DNA of 64,000 bases from Pseudocercospora fijiensis CIRAD86 (lineage: Eukaryota; Ascomycota; Dothideomycetes; Mycosphaerellales; Mycosphaerellaceae). The number at the start of each line of letters is the position of its first letter. Within the stretch, counting starts at the first letter, position 1. The DNA lies in the NCBI RefSeq assembly GCF_000340215.1, contig NW_006921541.1, positions 2,639,527-2,703,526 on the forward strand. The letters are read 5' to 3'. Below the pieces are notes generated by a model that was given only the letters and a program-made list of their open reading frames with translations, was not told where the DNA came from and searched no databases. Position numbers and translations under genes: made by a program. Positions 21,264 to 31,722 of the stretch are shown here, piece by piece.

Positions 21264-22140
21264 ATGATGACAGGCAGCAACACCATAGTTCTCATCTCAG
21301 GAGCCAATCGAGGCCTTGGCAGAGGTCTGCTTGAGAAGTACCTTGCACAGCCAAACCACATCGTCATTGCAGCGAATAGAGCTCCAAACCCGACAACTGC
21401 AAAGGAATTCCAGAGCCTCCCCAGTGGAGCAGGCAGCAAAGTCATCGTCGTCAAGCTCGACGCAACTGTGACTGAGGATGCGTTCGACGCTGTTCGTGAG
21501 CTCCAGAGCGAAGGAATCCAGCATTTGGACACTGTGATCGCGAATGCCGGTTTCAGTTTCAGTTTTCCAGCTGTAAAGGATCTGAAGCCCGACGATATGC
21601 AGAAGCATCTGGTTCCAAATGTCTATGGCGTGGTGAGCTTGTATCGGGCGACAAGAGATCTGCTGAACAAGGCTGCGGGGCCGAAATTTATCACCATGGG
21701 TAGCAGTGCGGGATGGCTTGAGTATGTTTACCTCATAGATGACTGACCATGGTACACGCTGTGGAGCTAGCGCTGATAGGAACTTTCAGAAACCAGCATC
21801 CAGTTTCGAATGCAGCTTATGGTCCAACCAAGGCAGCGGTACACTGGTTGACGAAGCGCATGAATGGTGAAGAGGACAAAATTACTGCCTTCGTGATGGA
21901 ACCTGGGTAACTTAGCTGCCGAGATCAAGACCAATAAAAATGCAGGCTGCTGACAGTCAACGTAGATTCGTTCAGACAGATATGGGCAATAAGGGCGCAA
22001 AGGCTATTGGCTTTGGTGATATGGCGCCGCTTCCAGTGGAGGACTCCGTCAGTGGCATGAAGAAGGTGATCGACGCCGCAACCAAAGAGTCTCATGGCGG
22101 CAAGCTCTGGGGTTGGGACGGCGAGAAGCAGCAGTGGTAG
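21264..22140 (+). CDS. Short-chain dehydrogenase/reductase
   Basis: This NAD(P)-dependent oxidoreductase of the classical SDR family has three exons: 21264-21721, 21790-21906 and 21966-22140. The introns have GTATGT/TTTCAG and GTAACT/CGTAG ends, and the phases agree to give 249 residues. The cofactor motif SGANRGLGRG is near residue 12. NAG is at about residue 95, the serine lies in MGSSAGW, and the catalytic Tyr163-x3-Lys167 (YGPTK) is in exon 2. FVQTDMGNKGA in exon 3 matches the carbonyl-reductase-like subgroup that also contains norsolorinic-acid-ketoreductase-like enzymes. No polyketide genes surround it, so a role in a toxin pathway is not supported. The substrate is unknown. Confidence 0.87.
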
Positions 22141-22618
22141 CCAGACCAGGCGAAAAGTCCAAGAAAGCGTAGAAGAGAAGAGTTCGCAGGTTTGGCAGTT
22201 GGTTAATAAATGTCGAGCGATGCCGTATTTCGCAAAAAGACTGAAAGCTGAGAACGAGCAAACCCGGGTTTGGAGCCTGACAGCACTTCAGTCTCCGCCG
22301 AGGCGTCTGATCCCGCAATCGTGTGTGATTTGAATGTACCCATCAAGTCAGCGCCTGGTGTGACCTGAGGCGAGACGGACCAGACTCGCCAAACATATGT
22401 AGTCCCGTATGAAAGATAGCCGTTTGGAGTCCCGATTTGGGGAGCTGGCGGATTGAGAACAACCGACATTATGCGGCACGCAGCATTTATGGCTCTATGG
22501 CGAACCACGTTGCCGAAGAGTAAAGCCACTCATTCATGTCCATCAAACGCTTGGCATTTTTCGAAGAGTGTCTTCCAAGAACAAATCTGGATGAACAGAT
22601 CTGGCTCAGAATGACGCT
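22141..22618. other. Intergenic region, nothing recognised
   Basis: These 478 bases separate the dehydrogenase and the third F-box-like gene (convergent). I see no gene, repeat or RNA. Confidence 0.35.
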
Positions 22619-23227
22619 TCAATATCCGGTACAGAGCATGTTGAATCCCTCCATAATCTCCTGCACGCTTCGCACATCCCAAGGAAGTCCGGACCTCGCT
22701 TCCACAAGCTTCGCGAAACTAGCCTTCAGCTCCTCAATCGTCGTGTTGACCCGGCAATAAAGGTCATCGGCAGCAAGGTCCGCTTCCATTTGGCGCACAT
22801 CCATTACCCCTTTCTTAAGGTGTAGCGTGACGTTCAACCACCTCCGACTAACCATATGACCAAATGGGACTCGAGTCCATCCACACAGCGACAGTGTCTG
22901 GAGATGACGGACGTTCTGATCGCCCAGCGCTGCGAGCCAGGTTACTGCAGTTTCGAGGTCTTCCTTGTTGTCAAGCTGAGCGGTAAATGTGTTATCGGAG
23001 TAGAATTTGGGCAGGTTTTCGTAGCGAAGTTGCTGGTTGACGCTACATATCGAAGGTGGTCGGGCAGAGATCTCATTCTTGTGGCAGTTGAAATTGGGCA
23101 GCATGGTTATTGTGTTCTCCGGTTTTAGGATGATGTATTCCATGATTAGGTCTCGTAGCTCTTGAGGTAGCTTCAGCAGATATGGCTTGCCTCCAGTTGG
23201 AGACATTGAGGCCTGTGACAGTTCCAT
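22619..23227 (-). CDS. LPxELR-motif F-box-like protein 3
   Basis: This single-exon 202-residue protein starts at ATG 23227. LLKLPQELRDLIMEYIIL near residue 18 is the F-box-like motif, followed by ICSVNQQLRYENLPKFYSDN, the typical second conserved block of the family. It is shorter than the two relatives on its left and ends after a helical segment (TTIEELKASFAKLVEARSG). The function is unknown. Confidence 0.65.
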   Translation of the reverse strand: MELSQASMSPTGGKPYLLKLPQELRDLIMEYIILKPENTITMLPNFNCHKNEISARPPSICSVNQQLRYENLPKFYSDNTFTAQLDNKEDLETAVTWLAALGDQNVRHLQTLSLCGWTRVPFGHMVSRRWLNVTLHLKKGVMDVRQMEADLAADDLYCRVNTTIEELKASFAKLVEARSGLPWDVRSVQEIMEGFNMLCTGY

Positions 23228-23619
23228 CTGGAGAATTAGGACGGCTTGTCTTGCGGACGAAGGTGTCTCTGTCCAGAAAGTTGATCCTTTGCCTCGAGGC
23301 TATGGATGATGCTATCCGTTGCTTCCCAGGTTGTAGGGAACGAAAACGAATGTTGTGGCTGTATGTCGCACCAAAGCACGGCGAGAACTGGAAGAGTCTG
23401 CTTTTGTAGCACCGCCGGGTCTCTTGTATAATGTCTAGCCTAAAGTAGTGAATGACTGGATGTTTGTTGGTATGATGGCAATCGGGAAGCTATCTCAGAT
23501 GCCAGAAGTCGTGGCGATCACAACTTCTGGCTGCAGCCGGACCCTCTGCGGGCACACAATTTCAACGTCGACATTCGAACAACACCTCCACACAAAACCC
23601 ATATCATAACACCACCGCC
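23228..23619. other. Divergent upstream region
   Basis: This region of 392 bases lies between the third F-box-like gene (minus) and eIF3k (plus). No clear promoter motif or other gene is visible. Confidence 0.3.
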
Positions 23620-24548
23620 ATGCCTTTCGCATTCGACCAGTGCCCTGAGCGGCCGGAGTCGATGGATCAAATCCTCAATGGACTGGACCGCTACAACCCA
23701 GAGACAACGACAGTCTTCCAAGAATACGTCGCGCAACAGTGCGAAAACCAGACATACGACTGCTACGCAAACTTGGCATTATTGAAACTGTGAGTCCAAC
23801 GCTATTCCCACACTACAAACCCCACATTCCGTGATGAACAAAAATCAAAAACGTTTCCTATTACCCGACAACTCGAATGAACCCGAGCTGCATGAAGCGA
23901 TTGTATATTAGCTCTATCTGAAAAGAAAACCACAACATCTCTCCACTACGAAAAAAAAACCCCCACAGCTACAGCACACTAACCTCGCTACCTAGATACC
24001 AATTCAACCCACACCTCTCGCACGCCGAAACCACAACCAACATCCTCGTAAAATCCCTCACCGTCTTCCCATCCCCAGACTTCTCCCTCGCCCTAGCCCT
24101 CCTACCCCCCTACACCCTGCAAACCACAACCGACAAACAACCCTCGGGCTCCCTAACCGAAGCAGTCCAACACCTCTCCAAACTCCACGACCAACTCAAC
24201 AACGCGCAATACCGAGATTTCTGGGACACGTTCGAATCCGACGATTTGTACTCAGATCTGTGCGCCGATGTGGTGGGATTCGAGGATACGATGAGGATCC
24301 GCATCGCGGTGGTGGTGAGTCAATGCATGCAGCAGGTGGGACGAGAGGTGTTGGAGGGCTGGTTGAACGTCAGTGGAGCGAAGTTTGAGAATTTCGTCCA
24401 GGAGGTTTGTGGGTGGTATATTGAAGGGGATCAGGTGAAGGTGCCGTTGAACAAGGAGAATGAGGCGAGGAGTGTGGTGCAGAGGGAGACGGTGAATTTT
24501 GGACAGTTTGGGAGGATGGTGAAGAGGGCGTATGAGCAGCCTGCTTGA
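23620..24548 (+). CDS. Translation initiation factor eIF3 subunit K
   Basis: eIF3k is a small, non-essential subunit of the eIF3 complex on the 40S ribosome. Exon 1 (23620-23789) encodes [20 protein letters not shown]... and ends within a leucine codon. Exon 2 (23996-24548) resumes YQFNPHLS. The 206-base intron has a GTGAGT donor and a CCTAG acceptor, and the total of 240 residues is the usual size. HAM and winged-helix/PCI features are seen in [36 protein letters not shown] and the end [20 protein letters not shown]. Its 3' end faces that of the Tsr4 gene. Confidence 0.9.
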
Positions 24549-24848
24549 TTCGGTCTCTTTCACCGGGATGTCAAGGAGATGCATTTTTTGCTAGCGTGGC
24601 GTTTTATGGGTATCGGAGGATGGGGCAAAAAGCGCCACCAGAGGTTTGGCGTGGCCATGAATGAGCGATGGGGCTTGATACCCGCTCTTATGTACTTGCA
24701 TGAATGAGCTATGCTGGAATGAAAACTCGTCGAAACCGTAAATGACATCTCTGCTTTCATTAACGCCTTCTCGTACTTGCATTGCCAGCACAGCGTCTTC
24801 CAGCCAAACGTTCAGCTAGCGAATGCTCTGCGTTTCCGAAGCACTGCC
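24549..24848. terminator. Convergent 3' region of eIF3k and Tsr4 genes
   Basis: These 300 bases separate the stop codons of two convergent genes and must hold both polyadenylation regions. No separate gene is seen. Confidence 0.3.
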
Positions 24849-26148
24849 TTATTTCTGCTCCGCCAACTCCTCCCATTGCACACCAACCCACTCCTCCACA
24901 TACCCGACCTCCCCATCTTTAACACCCTTCTGCTGACAATCCTTACTACAAACGCCAAACAAAATCGTGCCCCAATCCATCCCATCCAATCCCTCCTCTT
25001 CAGCCTCCAACTCCGTAATCGCATGCGGAGTCAACTGCATCTCAAACACTCTCTCAGCACCACAATTCTTGCACGCAGGAATCTTACCGGCGGCAATCGT
25101 CTTGACCTTCTCATTTGCGTGTGTCGGATCAAGAAGTTTGCCCACAGCATCAGATCTGCTGTAGAGAAGTGGGTGACCGGCATATTCGTACCGTAAGATC
25201 TGCTCGGGGTTTTGAGAGAGTCGGTCCGCGAATTTTTGGAATGTTTTGTCCATGCTGCTCTCGAAGAGTTCTTGGTTGCTTGCACTACTACTTCCGTCTG
25301 CGTCGTCGTCGACTCGGATGTTTTGCGTTGATTGTGCAGGTGAAGGGGGCTCGGGGTCGATGTATTCTTTGTCGGCGTCGAGGTAGTATGAAGGGTAGGC
25401 TGTTGGGAAAGCGGATTTCTCTGGCCATGGCTCTTTGGGGCCTTTGGGTTGAGGTTCAGGAGTAGGTTCATCTAGAGGCGAGGAGATCTTGGCTTTCTCT
25501 GCGAAGGTTTGTGGTAGAGATTCGCTCGTCTCGGGCTTCTGGGGAGGCTTGGCTGCTAGGCTCGAAGCGCTTGCAAAGGGATTCGAGAGAGTTGCATTTC
25601 CAGACGGCGAGGCAAACGGGTTGGTTGAAGTGCTTGTGTTGGACTTGGCCACGCCAAATAGAGATTCTCCCAAGCCAGTCTGGACCTTTGCTGGCGCCGC
25701 GGATTGCGTTGCCGTCTTCTCTTGAGCTGTCCCTCCTGCTGCATCGACTTTGACTTGTCTAGTCCCTCGAAAGCCTCTTACGCTTCCTTCTTTCCGCCTA
25801 CAAGCCTTGCGTCTGCATGCCCATACGTAGAGCTTTCGCTCATGTCCAGGAAAATGGCCTGGGAGATCGGCATGGAGCTGAAGCAGCAGACTCATATGCG
25901 AATTGCACACTTTGCATTTTGCAAGCGCGCCATCTGGTGCAGTCTTGCCATCAATCCAAATCTAGATACCCATCTCTTAGCCAAGCTCTTTCTCACATAC
26001 ACACGTCTGCTCTGCGTACTGGATGGCCGCCAAGCTGGCTGAAGTCGTCGCTCGTGGGCTCTTTGGAGGCGTAGGCAAGGAGAACATTTGTCTCGATATC
26101 GTCGCCGATAGAGGAGTCGGAGTCGTCGTCGGCCATCACGGTGGTCAT
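24849..26148 (-). CDS. TSR4: PDCD2/Tsr4-family ribosome biogenesis protein
   Basis: Tsr4 is a dedicated chaperone for ribosomal protein uS5 (Rps2) in 40S biogenesis; animal homologs are PDCD2 and PDCD2L. Two exons, 26148-26020 and 25961-24849, are joined across a 58-base intron (GTACGC...TCTAG), giving 413 residues. The junction restores LGGHP-IWIDGKTAPDGALAKC, the conserved N-terminal signature. Zinc-binding pairs follow: CKVCNSHM, CRRKACRRKEG and, in the PDCD2 C-terminal domain, CKNCGAERVFEMQL and FGVCSKDC. The middle carries low-complexity NPFAS repeats. A second ATG at 26136 is possible, giving four fewer residues. Confidence 0.9.
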
Positions 26149-26964
26149 GCTAAACGATTGTGTGCACCTCTAGCAGAAAAATGTTCATCAACAAGGCACG
26201 TCAGACTTTTGCAGGGTCCAATTTTAGCGCGGACCACGAAAGCTTGTCTTGTGCAGGAGCATGTTTTTGGCCTTGCACTTGTTCATCGCGCACAATCTGA
26301 TCTCGCTCATGCGATTGCTATATCTATACTCTGATGAAGGCTCTGGCATCTTGTAGCACAGCACAGCTACACAGCGTGATCCCTTGATCAAGTTCGGAGC
26401 ATTTCCTGGTCATCCACTCACGTCTCCACAAGCCTCGCATCCTGATCTTCTTCCTTCTCCTCCCTCCATGGACTTGAAAGTCCTACACTACACTCAGTCT
26501 TCGCATTCTGTCTCCCATCCTCATTCAAATCTTCAACGATGAAACGCGCAAAAAGATCCATGACTAACGTCGATTTTCTTCTTGCCTCCCTTTCCAAACC
26601 TGCCCCAACTTCTCTCTCCAACGGGTAGGCGGTAGGCGGTAGGAACGAGAAGAGCTACGCATCCCTTTGCAAGCTAGACCGGAGATTCTTATTCTTAGCG
26701 AACATAAGTCGAGCAGAAAAGGTAGCAATTGTGTGTACGGACAGAATTGGATGAGCATATCGGCAAAATTGAGGCAACTTATATACCAGATATCGTCGGC
26801 CCAGTTTTCAAAGGGAAATATACAACAAAATATGCTACCCTAGATGAGGTGCTTGAGCTCGCCAAAGGAGTCGAACCTTCATACTGCGCTACGCATTACC
26901 CACGTCCACCTATAGGGAGGCACTCGGCCCCACTCGGTATACTGCCTGAACTGTTCGCTGTTTC
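26149..26964. other. Intergenic region without a supported gene
   Basis: This is about 0.8 kb between Tsr4 and the 3' end of the secreted repeat protein. A short triplicated GTAGGCG unit lies at about 26625-26641. A tRNA-like B-box match occurs near 26873 on the minus strand but has no matching A-box or acceptor stem. Confidence 0.35.
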
Positions 26965-27769
26965 CTAAGGTGGTGGTGGTGGTTTGCAAGTCTTTGTTTT
27001 CTGGCAAGGTGGGGTTGGTGGTGGTGGTGGTTTGCAAGTGTTTGTTTTCTGGCAAGGTGGTGTTGGTGGTGGGGGTGGGTTGCAAGTGTTTGTTTTCTGG
27101 CAAGGTGGTGGTGGTGGTGTTGGTGGTGGTGGTTTGCAAGTGTTTGTTTTCTGGCAAGGTGGTGCTGTAAGATAGTCTCCTTGATACTCCTTCCATTCCG
27201 ACGGAGTCCCTGCGTTATGGATGTGTGCAGGATCATTTGGGTCCCACTTGCAACAACCTTCCTATAGAAGAATCAAAATCAGTAAAACCATTGTTCGCGA
27301 GCCGAGTCGCTGCGCTGACAACTTACGCAGGAACCATCAGCATCCGCTGTACAACATTTATGCGGACAGCCCGAAGCCTTGTCGATTGCGGACCAACCTA
27401 TGAGCGTCGAAGGTGGATTAGTATGATGATAATGTACGTGTATGATGTAGCTTATGCTCCGAAGATCTCTTACCAGGTTCTACGGAGAAGTCAGATTAGC
27501 ATGTATATATAAAGTAGCTTGCCTTGCAGGCTCGACCATCTCTTACCGTTGCCAGTCGGATTTTTAGGAGGCGGTGAGTGTGGAATTCCACCTCCTGCCT
27601 CTGGAGTTGATGCCCTTGGTAGATATTTCGAAGGACCCATCATCTTTACTAATTCGTGACGTGGGATCAATCCCTCGAGGCGATAATAGTAAGGTTTGAC
27701 GCCTGGAACGGCCGCAGACGCTATGATAGCAGAGGCTAGAAGGGAGGAGAGAAGGGTGGTAAGATACAT
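26965..27769 (-). CDS. Small secreted Cys/Pro-rich repeat protein
   Basis: Three exons, 27769-27547, 27397-27327 and 27261-26965, give 196 residues. Residues 1-20 (MYLTTLLSSLLASAIIASAA) are a clear signal peptide. Exon 2 and the start of exon 3 form a six-Cys core (Cys85, 89, 90, 98, 101, 102), read as CPHKCC...GSC-EGCC. The C-terminal 65 residues are four copies of CQKTNTC (the last CQKTKTC) separated by runs of 6-10 Pro/Thr and ending in five prolines before TAG. The phases agree (1, 0). The first intron could contain a 6-base micro-exon (AACCTG), because a second GTAAGAG donor sits inside it. A TATAAAATA box lies about 100 bases upstream. No family is recognised. An effector or cell-wall role is inference. 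Confidence 0.75.
26968..27162 (-). repeat. In-frame minisatellite coding for CQKTNTC-proline repeats
   Basis: Four tandem units of about 48-54 bases occur, each holding a near-identical 21-base core (on the plus strand GCAAGTGTTTGTTTTCTGGCA, written here by its ends GCAAGTG and TCTGGCA) and a variable GGT/GGGG run. Read on the minus strand, the array keeps one frame throughout. Unit length changes only by multiples of three, which argues for selection on the coding frame. Confidence 0.85.
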
Positions 27770-27865
27770 GTTGTATGTCGAAGCGAGTGACTCGAGGCGC
27801 AGTTGAACCGACCGACAAGTCGCGGATGGAAGAGTTCGAGTCGAAGTATAAACACCTTCCACCCC

Positions 27866-27874
27866 TATTTTATA
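27866..27874 (-). promoter_or_regulatory. TATA box of the secreted repeat protein gene
   Basis: The minus strand reads TATAAAATA here, 97 bases before the ATG at 27769. That is a normal spacing for a TATA box with a leader of about 60 bases. Confidence 0.5.
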
Positions 27875-28412
27875 GACCGTACGGCCACAGAAGTGCAACA
27901 AACAAAGTATTGAAACAATTGCCGCGAACTCATGTTCAACAGGGATGGCTAAGGGTTTCAAGAAGCGAATGCTAGCGTCCGCGAGATTGTCGGAGAAATC
28001 CAACTCAATACAGGCATAGTCTGCTTCTCCTATTGGATCAAACAGCAGCCGCAGGGGTGGGCGTTTCGTCTATGTACAGGGCGTACCCGGTGTAGATAAT
28101 AGCACCGAAACGTTGACGACCCTGCACCATGCCATACCATGCTTCTTCGTCGGTCCAGTGCGGACTCAAAGCGCGAGCTTGTCTCCAGCACTAGGCTTCA
28201 AGAGGAGCAGTACGCATTGGTGGTCCAATGCAACAACGAGCTTCCTCAAAAGTCTATGGTGTGGTGCTGTACAGTAGTAGTGTCAGTGTGTGGTAGCAGC
28301 ACGCTAGGTCAGGGCCCGCGCGGCATATACATATGTATAGCAATGACCAGCCTGATCCCTCCGCTCCAGGCCTGCCTTCCACAGCTCGACCGTTCAATCA
28401 TAAAGTTACATC

Positions 28413-28783
28413 ATGAAGAGGTTCGGCTTCAAGCGCACGACCACCGAAGGCAGCTCCGCAGCAGTGGCAGATTCCCAAATCACTGCCGAGTTTGCGGGCC
28501 ACAACCAACCAGGCCACTCCGAAGCAATTCAATCCCTTTCGAGTTCAACGTAAAAGAGCACGTCATTATCGTAGCCATGGCCAACGCTGCCTTCGGAGGC
28601 GGTACCGGCTATTTCGTTGACACTGTAGTCTCTCTCCAGAACTTCTCCCACATCTCGGGCTTCACCTGGCCTGCTTCCTGGTGGGGCACAAGCGTAATCA
28701 ACACCGTTGATTATACGGGCGATGCTGTGAGGAAGAAGGTTTCTGGCAACGAGACGTTTGGCCCAAAAGTCTGGAAATGGTAG
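28413..28783 (+). pseudogene. Oligopeptide transporter (OPT) relic
   Basis: Three pieces of an OPT-family membrane transporter are compressed into 371 bases. A start-like segment MKRFGFKRTTTEGSSAAVAD opens at 28413 in one frame. A frame change leads to PFEFNVKEHVIIVAMANAAF and GGGTGYFVDTVVSLQNF, the conserved OPT KEH motif region. Then SWWGTSVINTVDYTGDAVRK with ETFGPKVW and a stop matches the family's C-terminal end. The transmembrane segments that should lie between are gone, so this is a relic with at least two large deletions. Intact OPTs have about 750-900 residues. Confidence 0.65.
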
Positions 28784-29284
28784 GGCGAGGCGAGGCGATG
28801 TCAGGAAGTACGCCAAGCATTTGCATTCGCAAGGAACATGCCGAAGTGTTCCAATGTGAACATCGCGGAGACCAAATGATTGTGTCGTCGATACATGCAA
28901 AAGCCACTGACACGAGTGGTGAGCTACATCCACCTCTCGAGGCGCCAAGACAATGTGCAGACCCGACTAAGAGAGCTCACCTCGCCCCGATTCGGTCCTA
29001 CGCCTATGCGAAGACAGCTGGGCCATTTGTCATATGCAAAGAACAAGAGAAATGTGGAGAAAGCCATCCTATCGGACACGCCTATATTCTACCCAAAGCG
29101 CCAAGAGAAGACGTCGTGTACAGCGACAAAGCCGACCGTCTCCATATGTTACACCGCATAAACATGCCCCCTCACGCGTCTGTGAGACCGGGTTAGCGCA
29201 AGGTCGGCCAGGGCATTTCTTATAAGTAGGTACACAGCGCCACCTATCCATCACCACTCGAGGAACAAATTCCAGCCCTTCGCC
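28784..29284. other. Intergenic region, no supported gene
   Basis: A plus-strand open frame of about 139 codons is present but has no recognisable similarity or composition bias. I do not call it. Confidence 0.3.
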
Positions 29285-30049
29285 ATGGAGCAGTCCGTCT
29301 TCGCAATCGAAGCAACGCCGGAATCCCAAATTTTAACCTCAATCGAAGTCCACAACGACGTCGGACAGAAATACGAGAAAGCTTACGCCCACGACGAAGC
29401 CCATGCGCGCTCTCTCCAATGGCTGATCGCAAATCTCTCGCCGGGCTCGAAAGTCTACGATGTCGGGTCCGGCACTGGAAGGCCTACGGCAAGCAGACTG
29501 GTCGAAGCTGGAATGGAAGTCACCGGGATCGAGAATTCTCCTGTCATGCTTGGAATCGCCCGAGAAGAAGTCCCAGCTGCGAAATTTCTCGAAGCGGATC
29601 TGCGCACTTGGGAACCTCATCCCAGTGATGATGCGGCGGATTGCGTGGTGGCGTATTTCAGTCTGATCGCCGATGTCACGCAGGATGATATTCGGGGGTT
29701 TTTTATCCGGGTTTATCGTTGGTTGAAACCAGGTTCGTCAGTGATCGAAGAACTCACATGCTGGGGAAAGAAAGATTTACTGATTGAGGATACTTAAGGT
29801 GGATTGTTTGTCTTCGGTACGGTGCCACTTGCAGGTAACTTGGTCCCTTGCAGATGGCTGGGAAGAAATAAAATCGCCTCTGGACTGGACACGCATGATA
29901 ATTTGAACTCGATCAATGCCGCGGGATTTTCGGTAGAGAAACACGAGAACGAGAGATTCACTCCGAACGGAGTCGAAGCTGGACTTTGCGGAGAAGAAGA
30001 CGTTCACCCAGAAGAGCATTTATTCATTTACGCTCGAAGACCAACCTGA
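29285..30049 (+). CDS. SAM-dependent methyltransferase
   Basis: This is a class I methyltransferase of the small fungal type. Two exons, 29285-29732 and 29799-30049, are joined across a 66-base intron (GTTCGT...TTAAG), restoring RWLKPG-GLFVFGTVPL; the product has 232 residues. The SAM-binding motif VYDVGSGTGRP is at residues 58-67, followed by the acidic strand-2 end (GIENSP) and the FLEADLRTW motif. Without splicing the frame stops at 29797. The final EEHLFIYAR strand completes the Rossmann fold. The GTTCGT donor is weak but the restored sequence is convincing. The substrate is unknown. Confidence 0.8.
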
Positions 30050-30104
30050 AAAAAAACAAATCAAATCAGAACTGGTAGAAAGAAAGACAACACAAACCCA
30101 CACC

Positions 30105-31722
30105 CTAACCTCTCCCATTCCCAGCCTCCTTCACGAATACATCCGCCCAAGTAACATCCCCAAAAGGTTTCGCTTCCATCCCCATCTCCGGCAAACCCCC
30201 CATCTTTCCAAAACCTCGAAACATGCTCCAACACACAAGACGAAGGCACAGAAATCGAAGCATGTCCAAACCCCTCCCTCGATTTCAAGAACAACACTCC
30301 CTTCACATTATACGCAGAAGCAACCGGCGTGAACGCATCGCCCGTATTCCCAAGTAAAAGCATCGGGGAAGAAGACTCCGGGAGTTTAGCGGTAAAGTTC
30401 CCGGTATACCGTTCCTTCGCTTCGAATTCCCACCTCGCACAGAGCATTTCTCGGGCGATGAGTACGTCTCCGAATGTATGGGAAATGTGAGTGAGGTTTT
30501 GGGTAGGTGGTGAGCATGTCCGCGAAATTTTCTGTTCGAGGGAAGCGGTCGCCGCAGGAACTTATCGTGAGGGTTTGGTCGATGAGGGTTGGAGTAGTAG
30601 TCCTACTACTCGTAAAGATACTAGATGCAGTCGTCGCGATATCTTTTCCCTCCTCCTCCTCCTCAATCGCGAATAGTAGATTCGTAAACGCGGGCTAGGC
30701 GTCGATCGAATATAATAAATCTACCACGAATGCCGAATAGTCCACGATGAAATCCGCCATCAACCATCGCGATGGGGTTGAATTTCAGCTCGTAGAGAAG
30801 AACTTCCCAATACAGATCCTCCAATTCCGACACAGATTTTTTTTCGAGTGATGCGAGTACACACCTCTCTGCACCGGCTTCGATGCAGGACGTGAAGATT
30901 TGGGAGAAGACGGAATCGGTCTCTGTAACCATTCTTGGAAATCTGCGAATGCGTTGGTAGTATTCTTGGGGGTTTTGGACGGCGTCGAGGAGGATTTTGT
31001 CGATGCGGTGGGGGAATATCGATGCGACGGTTGCGCCGTAGGATAGACCTGGTAGGAAGTTAGGAAAGGGTCAGAGGGATTTTTTGGGGAGACTGGACTT
31101 GCAGCATTCCGTCTTCACCCAGAGCGTCGACGACACTGATCAGATCTCTTGCGGTGAAGGCGGTCCCGATGAGAGTTCCCGTCTTGTTCCCAGTTTTTTT
31201 TTAACACATCGCTGCGGTGAGTTCCGCACCAGCCCAGGTCGTACCGAGAGCTACGTCCGAGGCATTCCCGCCTGGCAGCATTCTCTGGAGCTTTTTCTGC
31301 GCGTCGAGTTCGTTGTCGACACAGGAGAATGGTAAAATATTGCCGGTACCTCTCGGATCGAAACCGACGAGGTTGTATTGACCGCCTGTCAAGTTGAGGA
31401 ATGTGTAGCCTAGAGAGGCTAGGTCTTGTCGTGTGGTGGCGCCTGGTCCGCCTAAGTTGAATTGAATACTACCTTTGCACGGCTCGATTGGTGCTGGGAT
31501 GTTGATGAGTTGGAGATTGAGGGTTTCTTCTGATGAGGTGTTTGTGTAGTCGAGGGGAACGGGTAGAGTACCGCATTGTGTGGGTGCAGTCCCGGTCGTA
31601 TTGACTTCCGTCTGATTGCACGGTCCCCATTCGATCCTTGAGGTATTGGTCTTTGCAGCGGGCAGAGCTGCTGCTGAACCCAAGAGGAGGAGATTTGTGA
31701 TTCGGCGAAATGGTGTTTTCAT
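30105..31722 (-). pseudogene. Broken secreted S33 (tripeptidyl aminopeptidase-like) peptidase
   Basis: The start (ATG 31722) has a signal peptide followed by IEWGPCNQTE, NLGGPGATTRQDLASLG and YNLVGFDPRGTG, typical of TAP-like alpha/beta hydrolases of family S33. The nucleophile elbow GLSYGA, the Asp region LLLGNTGDAFTPVASA and the His region REGFGHASIS are all present. The gene is nevertheless broken. There is a TAA at 31201-31203 (minus), a TAG at 30695-30697, and frame changes near 30765, 30505 and 30195, the last before a normal-looking end (KPFGDVTWADVF) at 30105. The intron near 31045-31125 also has a poor donor. Several of the frame changes fall in or near homopolymers, so assembly error for some cannot be excluded. 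Confidence 0.75.

Noticed and set aside
21264..22140. Reading the dehydrogenase as part of a mycotoxin cluster
   Set aside because: No polyketide synthase or other pathway gene is nearby; family resemblance alone does not support it.
26865..26950. tRNA-like B-box (GGTTCGACTCC) on the minus strand
   Set aside because: No A-box at the proper distance and no acceptor-stem partner for GGCGAGC upstream; a chance match.
26968..27162. Minisatellite as CRISPR-like or non-coding repeat
   Set aside because: The units are contiguous without unique spacers and form one open minus-strand frame joined to a signal-peptide exon.
28777..29196. 139-codon plus-strand open frame after the OPT relic
   Set aside because: Overlaps the end of the OPT relic in another frame and shows no protein-family feature.
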